Assembly: GCF_030272615.1 (NCBI RefSeq)
Contig: NC_081406.1
Location: 110,247,283 to 110,311,282, forward strand
Reading direction: 5' to 3'
Origin: Cryptomeria japonica
Lineage: Eukaryota; Streptophyta; Pinopsida; Cupressales; Cupressaceae
DNA length: 64,000 nt
A model generated the notes under the pieces. That model did not search any database and was not told the origin of the DNA. It worked only from the letters and a program-made list of their open reading frames with translations. Positions 35,801-47,120 of the stretch are shown here, one piece after another (position 1 is the first letter of the stretch; each line of letters opens with the position of its first letter). A program made the translations under genes and the position numbers.

Positions 35801-36849
35801 TTTATAAAACTAGAAAATGTTTTTTAAAAATTTAAATGCTCTTTATAAACAAGCATAAATTAATATATGAAGCTACTCATCTCCTCCCACAATCTATTGT
35901 GCAGTTGGTATAGGTATGATTGAGTTGAGGCCCATTTAATGGTAAGAGAAAGAAACTTGAAATAAGAATTTAAATTTAAAAAATTGATTATATAGTCACA
36001 TGTGCACATGTGTCCGATTTAAATTTGATAAATAATATATTTTAATTTGTAAAAGATCATGAAATAAAAATTTAAATGTACAAGATAGACAAAAATGCAT
36101 AAACTATTGTATGAGACTAATCATATCCTTCCACAAACTGTAGTGCAAGTGGTATAGGTACTCTTGGATTAGGACCAAAATTCTTATTGGCTAACTCCTA
36201 CAAGGTCAAAAAGTCACATGTAAAAATTAGATTAAAATATCTAATCATTAATTTTATTATTCCATATACAAGACAGACAAATTGTGCATAAATTTTTTAT
36301 ATTTAAATGACTTAAAATAATGTTGATGATTTGTGAAATTAGCCTTGGTTAGTAGTCTGAGCAATATCGATCCTAATAGTAGTATTAACTTGTACACATA
36401 TATGGATGGATTTGGATTTTGGGTCCTTGTAAAACCCATTTATCTTAATCAAAAACTTGTACTGTACATATATATAATAAATTATATTATAAAATATTTA
36501 TTACATGTTTGATAGTGAAATCAATGTACAAATTTCTAGGTGTAGCTTCTAAAATATACATACATGAAATGGCTCATGCATAACAGTTAATGATAGAGGA
36601 TCACTCACCACATCCTTTGGTTGGTCGAATATATAATTCATATGACCTCCCTAGGGAAACAAAAAAAATTCACATGTTTACGATTGAATTAATTAATCAG
36701 GTTTAAATTGTTTAATATATCTAAAAAAATTCAGCATGATAATTTTAGATAATGGTAAATATCTTGAAAAGTGTGTTGAGTTGTACAAGTTTTGACACAA
36801 AATATAAGTGATCAAATGTAGTTGATGTTCTACAGACCATCATCTACGA
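32884..36849. other. Intergenic stretch, no recognised gene
   Basis: AT-rich, with many short stops in all frames. Several short minus-strand ORFs (for example 34071-34382) have no motif. No repeat termini could be matched. Confidence 0.45.
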
Positions 36850-37564
36850 CAAACTGTAACTAGGAATTTGGGAAAACACATCAAAAGAACATAATTAGAA
36901 AACCACAAACCTAACAAGCAATGATAAAAACTCCTAATTCAATCAATGAGAGCTATGAAGACTAGACAATCAAATTAAATGCAAACCAATGCATGTGTCT
37001 CCTACATGATTCTCCATTGTTCTTCTTTCACATTTAAATTGGATGTGGATCTCACCTACAAGCACAAATGCAAGTGAAAAGCAAGTGGATTATGAGATAA
37101 AAATCATAGCATAAGGTTACTCGAAGTGTGGTTGAAAATAATTGATAAAGGAGCTCAATTTATAGATAAATTGAGCATCAAAATGGCTCGATATGACAAA
37201 TATGACAAATTGCTATGACAAAATATGACAAATTGAAGAGAGATTTATGCTTCATGATCTATGACAAATTGGAGAGAAATTATAGCCAATTGATTCTGAC
37301 AAATCGAGCACAAAAATAGCTTATTGATTTCAGCAAAAGGTAGAGACAAATTAGTGGAGAAATGATGGGAGAAATTATAGGAATTGGGAAGCATGAAATT
37401 AGGGATGACAAATCATGACAAAATTAGGAGAAAATTAAGGGAGAGAAATGTGGGAATAATTAATATCTTTTCATTTATTAATTATCCCACAAAAGGGGAA
37501 TTAGCCAATTAAATAAAATATTTAATTGTGACACAAGACATAGGGTAAATGAATAAATTCATTT

Positions 37565-37581
37565 ATCCTAAGAAAAATATT
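37565..37581. repeat. LINE target site duplication, left copy
   Basis: ATCCTAAGAAAAATATT, 17 bp, is repeated exactly at 39260-39276. Length and variable A-rich sequence fit target-primed reverse transcription. Confidence 0.88.
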
Positions 37582-39259
37582 TTTGTATTAAGCATCATAA
37601 AATCATCAGTTACAAAAATTCAAGAGTCTTGGTTCGAGAACACACACCTAGCTAAAGAGTTATGACATAGAGTGTAGACAAAACCATGTCAAGCAGGATC
37701 GCGAGCCATATTATAAGGCCATATACATAGGATGGAGCTGAATTACAAAATTACAAAAGATGAGAGCCATAGAAAAATGAAACATAGAGGATACACAACT
37801 AGCTAAACACAAAGGAGCTGTTAGGATCCTTGTTTATTCCCACGGGGGGAAGCCATGTAGTCCAACCTAGCTCCCCCTCACACCAGACCAGCACATTTCC
37901 TTTAGCAAACTGATCTCTAAAGGGGTGGGAAGGTAGTCCTTCCAACTCCAGCTCAATAAAGTCCTCCCTCTGCTACCTTGCCTCCATCTCCTGCATAAAT
38001 CTCATCAACCCCTGCTCAAAGTGTGTCTTGGTGCTTCCCATATGATCCCAGGTGAAGCCATGTCAGAGCTCTCGAATGAATACCAGATTTGTTCCATTCT
38101 TCAGCCATCTATCAAATTTGTCTTCATCCAATCGTAGAACCACTATGACCTGCATAGAAACAAGGTGGCAAATGAGTCTCCTAAGAGACTCAGTGAGGTA
38201 TCTACCCTTTCCATTAAACACATCATCATTCCTATATTTCCAAATGATCCAAAGTATTTCCAAGGAGAGAGCAGACCAAAAAAGATTAGCATATTTCTTG
38301 CCACCTCTAACATAACCAAGTACCATCTCTTCAACAGAAAAATAATTGCTATTGACTGAGATGCCAAACAGATTCTAGACTTCTTTGGCAAAATGACATT
38401 CAAAGAAAATATGAGGTACAGATTCAGGGACTCGACATAGTTTACACAGTAAGGGGTCACCATTGTTATCTTTAAGTGGCAGTTTATGAAGCAGGAGTTT
38501 CCAAGCAAAAAATTTCTTTTTTGGCTCAGTTGGGTTAGACCAGAATCTTGAAAGGCTAGCATACCATTTTTTTGGGTCCCAGGAGAGGTTCTAGATGTTG
38601 TTAAGGTGGGCAAGAATATCAACAGAGTCAACAAGGGTAGAGTAGATCATTTTGGCCTTGGTTAGGGGGAGTGGGGACCCATCTATCCAGCAGAGGGAGG
38701 TTGTTGGGGAGAGCGAGGAGGGGGTAGGAGAGGAGAGGATGGGAGCTAGTGTAGCTTTGAGGACATTGTAGGTTATGGCTTGGGAGAAGGGAAGGCAAAA
38801 TTTGGAGCTCAGAGCCTCCCAGGAGGTTAAGATATCATCTTCCAAAATGTGTTCAAATGTGGCCAATACTAGGTTGTGCCATTTCAAGGTAGAGCATCCT
38901 TGAAGATAGACCAACTATTTCCCATTGTAAAGAGTATTCCACCATATAAACCTTCCCAAGTTGAGAGAGCCCTTCTTATCTATAATGTTCCTATTGCTAA
39001 TGAATTGTCTGACATGGTTCCAAGCCTTCCATATAGACTTGAAGACTTCTGATCCCGTAGGGGAGACCTCAAAGTTTCTAGCAATCAGGTCACCCATGGG
39101 TAGGTTCTTCACTTTTTTTGCTATTTTTGGGTGGGGCATTGAGTATTGTGTCTAGCAAGCACTTTCCAAGGTTCATGTCCATCAAGGTCTTTACAAATCC
39201 ATTTGGAAGCCAGGGCAATTCCCTAGAGTTTGAGATCTTTGAGGCCCATACCTCCCTGC
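37582..39259 (-). pseudogene. 5'-truncated LINE (non-LTR retrotransposon), reverse-transcriptase C-terminal part
   Basis: On the minus strand from 39259 the translation reads QGGMGLKDLKL, then a TAG stop, then GIALASKWI and PWKVLAR. This is the region just after the reverse-transcriptase thumb in plant L1-type LINEs. Further down are IWKAWNHVRQFI (38915-39139) and LSLEILWIIWKYRNDDVF (38063-38326), typical of the zf-RVT C-terminal region. Frames shift and stops occur, so it is dead. The insertion is 1678 bp, lacks the 5' part (endonuclease and polymerase core) and is flanked by a 17-bp duplication. The 3' end (left) has only a short A-rich tail. Confidence 0.85.
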
Positions 39260-39913
39260 ATCCTAAGAAAAATATTAGTAAAGGATTAATAATTAAATAA
39301 TTATTAAACCCTAGAAAGGAGAAAATGAATGAAATAGGTCAAAACAATGCCTTGATGTGATTTATGTGAAAAATGAATGATGACGCGATCATGATCAAGA
39401 AGATGATTGACAATGACCAAAAGTTTATTAAATTGATAATGACAAAGACCAATGGCAAATTGATCAAAATGGACAATATTGATTTGATAAAGGATGATTG
39501 ATAAAATGATCGATGACAAATCAACCAATATTGACAAGGATTGATGGAAATTGACAAAAAATGATAATGATAAATTATGATTGATAATTGATAGGGATGA
39601 ATGATAAATCGATCAAGATTGATAGAAATTGATAATGATTGAAAATGATAAATGATATCTAATTAACATTAAAAGTTGATCATGATCATGAAAGGACAAT
39701 TGAGAATGACATTGATAAGACCTAAATTAAAATAACTGAATAGGATCAAATAGTAAGAGAAATAAGAAGAATGACATTATGTTGACAAATGATAAAAACC
39801 ACGTGCAACATAGAGGAAGTGTTAATAAGATGCGAAAACATAAAATAAGGTAATGTGGACATGTTAAAGTATGACACCGCAAGTGTTGACCATTTTTTAG
39901 CGCCCACACAAAC

Positions 39914-42900
39914 AATTTTAATGTTAAAATATTATATAGTTAATGATATTAAATATAAATTATTCTGATATGCACACTAAAACAAACTTAATTTATATTA
40001 CATAAATACCTATGTAGGATGATCATCAGAAACTAGAAAATCTAGATATGATGTGATCTCATCTAATGAATGTGCATCTAAATTTGATGTAGGAGAAGAT
40101 CCATAAAATACCTTATTAAAATTCTAACACTAATGTGGTCTCTACCTATGTGAGGCACTAGGAAGAGCTACATTAGATGCTCATCCATGCTACCACTAAT
40201 ATCTCTTTCCATATGGGTATCTTATTTATTAAGATTACCTAAGAGTGCACACAATGAATGCTAAAAATATTGCTCTATGTTGAATAATTGTGGGAATAGT
40301 AGGATAAGGGATGATTATGGGTGGAATAGGAATGGTTTCATTTGCATTGACACATGCTCCTAACCTGTGTTGTGGCATTCCATGACCAACACCCTAAATG
40401 ATCTCCTATAAAAATAATTAAGATGAATGTGTAAGAAAAATCACAAAAGAAAAAAGAAATGGCAATTCGATTTTGGTCTATAGGATGAATATTTTTTAAA
40501 AACTAAGTGCCTAGTAAACTTCTCTTTAACGTGACTGGTGATGCTAGCATGAAATGCCCTCTAACCCCAAGTGAAACACTTTTGACCTAGAGATATGAAT
40601 CAATGAAGTCACAAATGGGGAACATCATCCCCATTGATCAAAGCTGAGGCTCAAACCTATGAGCATATTGGATTAGTGAAGGCATAAGCCCACAATTACA
40701 ATGGTCTAGAAAAGAATTGAACCTTGGTGGGCACAACAACAACATCATCACTTAAGCAAATCCTATGGGAAGAACCTTATAGAATGAATATTGGAGCATA
40801 AATTACACCATAATTTTATTTTGTGTAAAAGTTAATATATTCATGTCCATGTCCCATCAACTTTGAAAGGGATTATTTCTAGTCAATGAATGTTATCGTC
40901 ATGGATATTGGTATCATTACTACCTATTTAAACTGTAATTCATTGTAATATCGACTTATGTAAATCTTAATAACAATATATGTAAACCTTAATAACATCA
41001 TTTTTCAACCAAACATGGAAAAATATGTAATCAAGTGTCACCTTTAAGAGACATAACCTATGATGCAAGAGTTCTTAAACTTTAGAAGCGGGACATGAGA
41101 ATCTTTAGGAAAGAGGCTCTAAACTATAGAGTTGTTCAAAGATTCAAACATCAAGCTTTATAAACTTGAACCTAAAGTCAATAGTGATTTATGGGGACAT
41201 ATCACTTAAATTTTAAATCATGAACATGATATAGAATGAGACTTTCCTAGGATTTTGATCATGTATCTAACTCTCAATTAAACCACATGAATAATTATGT
41301 GGATTAATATTTTACTTGAAGGTACATAGAGAAAGTCTATTGATTGGTCATGGACATGGTATCTTAGGATGAACCTATGGACAATGCACAGGGGCTTCAT
41401 TTAGTGAACTTGGGTTATATCACATGTGTTCATGGCATACTAATTAATCCCCCTATTTTCAAAAAATATTGCCCTAAACTCCCTTTTTGTCACCCCCTCC
41501 CAATACACAGCTTAAATTAAAAGCCCCCCTATTTTCACCAGATATAGTATTTTCCCATAGCCCAAATTAAAAACCCCCCTATTCTCACATATATGCAATA
41601 TAAATACCCTCATATTTTGGATTTCAAACCCCCCAATACGAATGCACATGATATAATATTGCCTAGCCAATGAAGTCCCTATAGGACAATGCTAACTTTA
41701 GACAATATTTTAAATATGGATATGACCATACATATAATGTCTAGGGTTTTCAATAATACAAAATTATGCTAATAAATAAATGTAGAACAAAATTAGTGTA
41801 TGGACAAAGGTTATATGTGTTATACATTTTAGCATAAAATCTAATGACTTAAAGGTTAATGCAAATGTATAATCTAGATAAACATAAGGAGTTACTATAA
41901 CATTTGAAAGCGCAAGAAAATTTGATATCACATGTATTCCCATTTTTCTTCTAAAATTAATTAAATATTAAAAATAGATTTAATAGATTAAAAATTAGAG
42001 TTGAGATAATTAATAAAACATAGTGTTAATAAAATAAATGTAAATAACCAATATAAATTATAAGAGAGCCTCTATAGGCTTGGATTCTACCGTCATAGGG
42101 AAATTTTATGGCTTCAAGCCTAACATAGATTTCATACGCATATAGGCTTCCAACTATTGGCTGGTTCATAATCTCTGTGTTAAGGCCCTGATGAATGGTT
42201 TCCTTCTTCTCTCTTTTCAATTGCACGGGGACTGTTCTAGACTTCTTCAAAGAGTTCCTTGGTTCCTAGGTAACTCCTTTCTTCCCTTAAATAGATGGGG
42301 TAGCTGGTTTTAATGCTTCCAAGTTGAATTTTCTGCTCATTTGGGTTTGTCTCCTAGAGCTCCCTCTGGGTTTCTGGTATGGTTGTATTATTCAAGGCAT
42401 AGCTGAAACCCAGTCAATTCATTTCCTTGGATAGTGTTAGTAAATCTAGATCCATATTTATTTGTGATAGATTTTGGGTCTTGGCAAAAAATGGTTCTCA
42501 GCTGCCAAGTAGTGTCAAAATCCACTCCAACTTTGGAATGTGGGAGTAGGAGCTTAGCTGGGCTTTTCTCTTCGTTCTGTCAAGACACTCATCCGACCAT
42601 ACATTTGGATGAGAGAATGCCCAATTTGGTGTGTCCTCATTCTCAGGAAAAACACGACTGGGATGATAAGAAGCTGCTGCGAATTATTTATGAGGGAAAA
42701 GGATCCTATTGTAAGATCTATAGAAAATTTGAATATGTCTCTAGTGCTCCTTCTGAGTCTGCTTGGAGGCCCTGGGTCAAGATGTGATTCAAGTGCTTCG
42801 AGAGGAGTCATTGTTCTGTTTTCCTTTCGGTTTTTGAGGCTTTCTTCGAGTTCTATGATCAGAATGTTTTTTTTAGTTCTTGTTATTCTCAGACTCACCT

Positions 42901-43015
42901 CTGGTGAGGTTTTTTCTGTTACCTTTTAGGCCATTGTTTCCTGACTTTTTGTTTCAATCGATCTTTGTAATTTACCTATTCTAAACTATTATACTTGAAA
43001 AGTATCTAGTCACTC
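39914..43015. other. Intergenic stretch, no recognised gene
   Basis: 41430-41640 contains several irregular copies of AAATTAAAAGCCCCCCTATT. A 117-codon plus-strand ORF at 42434-42787 and a 74-codon minus-strand ORF at 42026-42250 are less AT-rich than the surroundings but match nothing I know. They might be exon fragments or retroelement debris. Confidence 0.4.
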
Positions 43016-43019
43016 AATT

Positions 43020-43130
43020 TTGCAAGTTCTCAACAACTTCAATGATTGTTCTTGGAAAACACTTACTCACCTAATTCTTCAAGTTGATTTTTTCTACAAA
43101 TATACTATTTCTTGACTTCAATCAAATCAG
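43020..43130 (-). pseudogene. Second receptor-kinase relic, kinase C-lobe fragment
   Basis: On the plus strand, CTCAACAACTTCAATGATTG followed by GGAAAACACTTACTCACC and TACAAATATACTATTTCTTG lines up with 43929-44035 of the intact kinase. There the corresponding text is CAACCACTTCTTCTATTG, GGAAAACATCTGCTCACC and TACAAATATGCTGCTGGTTG. Alignment may continue weakly to about 43190. It has no open frame. It sits a few hundred bases beyond the stop codon of the intact gene, in the same orientation, so it is probably what is left of a tandem duplicate. Confidence 0.6.
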
Positions 43131-43674
43131 CATATCTAATAAAATCACCTTTAGATATTTGAAAGGATGTAACTGAAATTCTTATTACTCGCATCAAATG
43201 TTTCAACGAATAGAAAATTCGCAGGAGGGTGCAAACCTCCTATTATGGGATATGAAAAATTTCGTTTAAATTATTTCCTACACAATTAACAGACTAAACA
43301 ATTAATATGTAAAGAATTAGCCAAAAATTGCTCTGTATAGAATTAATATGATGAAGCCTCCCAAATATTTCTGCGCATAGGGAGACAGAAATCTTCTCTG
43401 TAACCCTGTTGTAAGTTATTATGGTGATAGCCAATAACTAAGCACTTGCCAATGCGAATAAAAATACATATTTTGAGAGCTCTGTTGCATACTATTGGTT
43501 TGATAAAATTCTAAAAGCCAATAAATAGCCACTTGCCAATCAATTTACACTAGAATATCTACAAAGATGTTGAATGATAAAATTCTGAACTAAAATCTCT
43601 CAGACAGAAGACTTGACCCATGCAAGAAAAAAAATACTTAGAAAGTATTAAAACTATGATTTTGATTCTTCTCT

Positions 43675-46600
43675 TCAGAATGAAGAACTTTGGCTTTCAT
43701 CATCTTTGCCACCTACATTTCTGCTGTTTAGCAACGACGATAGATCTAATTGAAATGTTGTAGTTGAAGCAGCTCCAAGAAAACTGTCTTTGATAATATG
43801 CAACATTTTTACAATGTCAATCATACTTGGTCGTTCTGCCGGGGATTCTTTTGAACAAAGCAAACTCACGCAGATGAGTTGCCTGAGGCAATTCAATACC
43901 TTATTTTCATCATTGTTCAGGTCAACACTCAACAATTTTCTGTCAACCACTTCTTCTATTGCATTCGGAAAACATCTGCTCACCCACGTATGCAAGTTCA
44001 TTCCTTGTACAAATATGCTGCTGGTTGGCTTCGTTCCAGTCATCATCTCCAGTAACATTATTCCATAGCTGTACACATCTCCTTTTGTAGTAACATGTCC
44101 ACTCACTCCATATTCTGCATTCAAGACACTCATTATAAGACTTGACATTCAATATTTTTCACAACAAATGGCAAAAAGAAAATCATACTAGCAATTCGAA
44201 TTTAAACCTGGAGCAATGTATCCAATGGATCCTTTCAGGTTATGTGTAGAAGTGTATGAATCCATGGAGTTTCCCCTGCACAATTTTGAAATGCCAAAAT
44301 CTATCAAATAGGCTGTCATGTCCACACCAAGGAGCACATTACTGGGCTTTAAATCACAATGGATGACTTGCACAAAACATCGGTGATGAAGGTATTCCAT
44401 GCCTTGTGCAATGTCCAACGCTATTCTGAGCCTCTGAGTCAAATCCAAATGACACAGTTGACCTTGAGAACTTTCTTCGCCTTCAGGACATAAAAACTTG
44501 TCTAGACTGCCATTTGCCACAAGAGGAAATATTAAGGCTTTCACATCTGAATCTGAATAAGAGGTTATGATTTTAATAAGATTTCTATGCCGAACTCTCC
44601 TTAAAACATTGCACTCTCTATCAAAACTTTTCCGTGCATATTCATCCAAGATATTAAGAACTTTGATAGCAACCATTGTCCCATCTTTCAGAACCCCTCT
44701 GAACACTTTTCCGAAGCTACCAACTCCTAATAAGTTGGCCTCATTAAATCCATCTGTTGCTGTGAGAAGTTCTTCAAATGAAATTTTCTGAGGCCCCACT
44801 TCAAAGGGTTTCAAGGTCGTAGACGGTGTCTTGCAATAGGATCTCCACAAGAAAAATATGACCACACAACATATAACAAACACTGCAGTCCCAATGGGTA
44901 TCAACACACTTTTTAGATGCCTAAAACTTTTATGTTTGGGAGAAGAACATGGCGGTAACATTACCCAAGGTCCACATAACCCAAGATTTGCAGTAAATGA
45001 TGTTGCATTAAGCCTTTTGAAAACGCCATCTTTTGGGACTTCTCCCGACAACTTGTTTATAGACAAGTTAAGATGCTGAAGCGCTTTAAGCTTTTCTAAA
45101 GTCAATGGTATGCGTCCTGACAAATTGTTGGAAGAGAAATCTAAGACTTTGAGATCTTGAAGTTCCTCTAGAGAATCTGGAATCGGACCTTGGAGTTTAT
45201 TAAAGGAAAAATTCAGATATTCAAGTGCTACACAACCTCCTATTGTACCTGGAATATAGCCTGTTAATTGATTTTCTGAAATATCTATACTCTGAACTTT
45301 ATCCATTTTGCTGAGTTCTGCAGGCCCCCAGGGGGCCCTCCAAGAAATTATTTGAAAGGTTGAAATATAAAAGTAAATTTGGAAGTCCTGCAACCTGTGG
45401 AGGTATCTGCCCATGGAGCTTGTTGTATGAAAGATCAACCACTTCCAACTTTCTGCATTCACCTAAACCTGATGGAATAGTCCCTGTTAACTTGTTGGCA
45501 TCAAGGTACAGTTCTCTTATCTGCTGGAGTTGGGCAAGTGAGTTCGGAATATTTCCAGAAATATTACTATATGAAATATATAGAAGCCCTAGGTTCTTCA
45601 GTTGACCAATCTCCACCGGGATGTTTCCTTGTAGATTATTAAAAGCCAAGGATAGTCTCTCCAACTTTAGGAGCCTACCGATGCCGGAAGGAATCTCACC
45701 TGTCAAAAGATTTCCACTTAAAGATAGCAGAGTTAAATTGGTGAGATTTCCAATCAGAGAAGGAATTTCTCCTTCTATTCTGTTGTAACCCAAGAATAAA
45801 ATTCCTAGATTTGTAGAAAGTTGTCCGATGGATGAGGGTACGAGACCTGTGAAATGATTATGTGCACAATCTATTACTGTCAGAAAAGAACAATTAGTAA
45901 GAGCAGTGAGAAAGGGTAAGCTTGTGGTGCTACCACTTACAAACTGATTACCCCATAAATTAAGGCGCGTAAGTCTACGCAACTTTCCGATCTCTTGGGG
46001 CACTATTCCACTCAGCCAGTTGTCGCCTAAGTTGAGAAATTGAAGCTGCGAACAATTGAAGAGAGTGACAGGAATCCTGCCACTGAAATTGTTATGACCC
46101 ATATACAATTCTGTCAAGTGGATAGTCCTAGAGAACAACTTCGTTGGAATCTCTCCAGATAAGTAATTTCCAAGGACGCTCATTTTTTGCAGGGAAGTGC
46201 AATTTGACAAGGAGGGGGGAATTCCTCCAGTAAGATGGTTGAAATACAAAGCCAAGAAACTGAGTTGAGAAAGCATACCCAGTTCCCAAGGGATATACCC
46301 CTCGAGATTATTCTCACCTAAATCTATATAGTTCAAAGAGGATATGTTCCCCAAGGTGTTGGGTATTCTACCTGTCAAATTATTTCGGCTAAGCTGAAGG
46401 AAAAATAAATTTGGGAGAAAACCCAGACCCGAAGGAATTCCTCCCTCCAAATAGTTTGCCTCGAGATAATTCTGTTATACTGTAGCAGGCACCAAGTGTC
46501 GCTGGAATTGAACCTTCAGCTTATTTTTGTACAAAGCAAGAATCTGCAAGCGAGAGAGGCTTCCTAACTGATAGGGGATATGACTATGAAGGTTATTCTG

Positions 46601-46921
46601 ACTGAGGTCAAGAATCCTAAGAAATGAGAGATTGGCGAGAAAAGGGGAGATGGTACCTACCAAACCCACGGTGGAGAGATTGAGATAGACAACTCTTTGC
46701 CTACGGTGAGAACAGGTGACACCTTTCCAGTTGCAGAATGAGACGTTGGAAGTCCATGTTGTGAATGAATCGAATTGATCATACTCGATGGCTGACTTGA
46801 ATGCCAAGAGAGCCTGCTCATCAGTAGCATTGCTTGTGTGGGGATGTAAAGAAGGGGAAGACTCAACAGTGCAAGGAAGAATAGCATAGACAAGTATAAT
46901 GAGGAAAAATGGAGTGCTCAT
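43675..46921 (-). pseudogene. LRR receptor-like kinase, LRR-XII (EFR/FLS2/Xa21-like), non-RD, with apparent frameshifts
   Basis: Plasma-membrane receptor kinase of the type that senses microbial peptides. In order: signal peptide (MSTPFFLIILVYAILPC, ATG at 46921); LRRNT_2 cap with C-N-W-K-G-V-T-C; about 23 plant LRRs; a GLCGP/PPCSS cap; one transmembrane helix (VLIPIGTAVFVICCVVIFFL); a Ser/Thr kinase. The kinase shows G-VGSFGKVF, VAIK, IHCDLKPSNVLL (C in place of R before the catalytic D, the non-RD state), IDFG, and GYIAPE split by the intron. Exon 1 is 46921-44208 and exon 2 is 44114-43675; total ~1050 codons, normal for the subfamily. Three single-base shifts break the frame: about 46511-46519, 46464-46468, and a five-C run at 45325-45329. 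Domain order is otherwise complete and motifs are intact, so either recent pseudogenisation or assembly indels are possible. The ligand is unknown. Confidence 0.9.
44115..44207 (-). other. Intron of the receptor kinase gene
   Basis: A 93-bp intron with GT donor (GTTTAAAT after CCAG) and AG acceptor (GAATGCAG before AATATGG). Splicing joins IAP-G to AA-TATGG, giving IAPEYGVSGHV, exactly the conserved activation-segment to APE junction. It is a phase-1 intron. An intron at this place in the kinase domain is typical of LRR-XII genes. Confidence 0.9.
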
Positions 46922-47120
46922 TGTGCATCTGAAAATCCTACAACACTACTTCATTACAATCATAATATTTAAAGTGACCTGAATTTGGTATCAATTTGGT
47001 TTAGATACTCCCAATGTTATTTTTGTCGTATATTTTTATAGCCTTCTATTTCTCTTGAAATAAACTTCTTTAAAAGGCATCTTTTACAATTTCCTGCGTG
47101 TCTTCTCGACCGACGTATTC
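46922..47120 (-). promoter_or_regulatory. Probable promoter region of the receptor kinase
   Basis: On the minus strand a TATA-like TTTAAATATTA lies at about 46966-46976, roughly 45-55 bp upstream of the ATG. Nothing more specific, such as a W-box cluster, was confirmed. Confidence 0.3.

Larger units (their letters stand above)
36855..39908 (-). mobile_element. Solo LTR (TSD CAAAC) interrupted by a LINE
   Basis: The sequence starts TGTAACTAGG and ends GCGCCCACA. CAAAC precedes it (36850-36854) and follows it (39909-39913). Removing the LINE and one copy of its target duplication leaves about 1.36 kb, a normal LTR length. Content resembles the LTRs of family A in style: a box reading TATAAATTGAGCTC on the minus strand near 37152-37168, AT-rich U3-like runs, and many TGACAAAT and GATTGAT repeats. 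No similarity in detail to families A or B was seen, so it is a separate family. Orientation is inferred from the TATA-type box only. Confidence 0.7.

Noticed and set aside
38052-38359. Plus-strand ORFs of 64-87 codons
   Set aside because: They are shadows of the minus-strand LINE reverse-transcriptase remnant.
42434-42787. 117-codon plus-strand ORF
   Set aside because: No motif, no homologous partner in the window and a minus-strand ORF of the same length overlaps. It is noted in the intergenic entry but not called.
45360-45605. Plus-strand 81-codon ORF inside the receptor kinase
   Set aside because: It is an antisense shadow of the LRR coding sequence.
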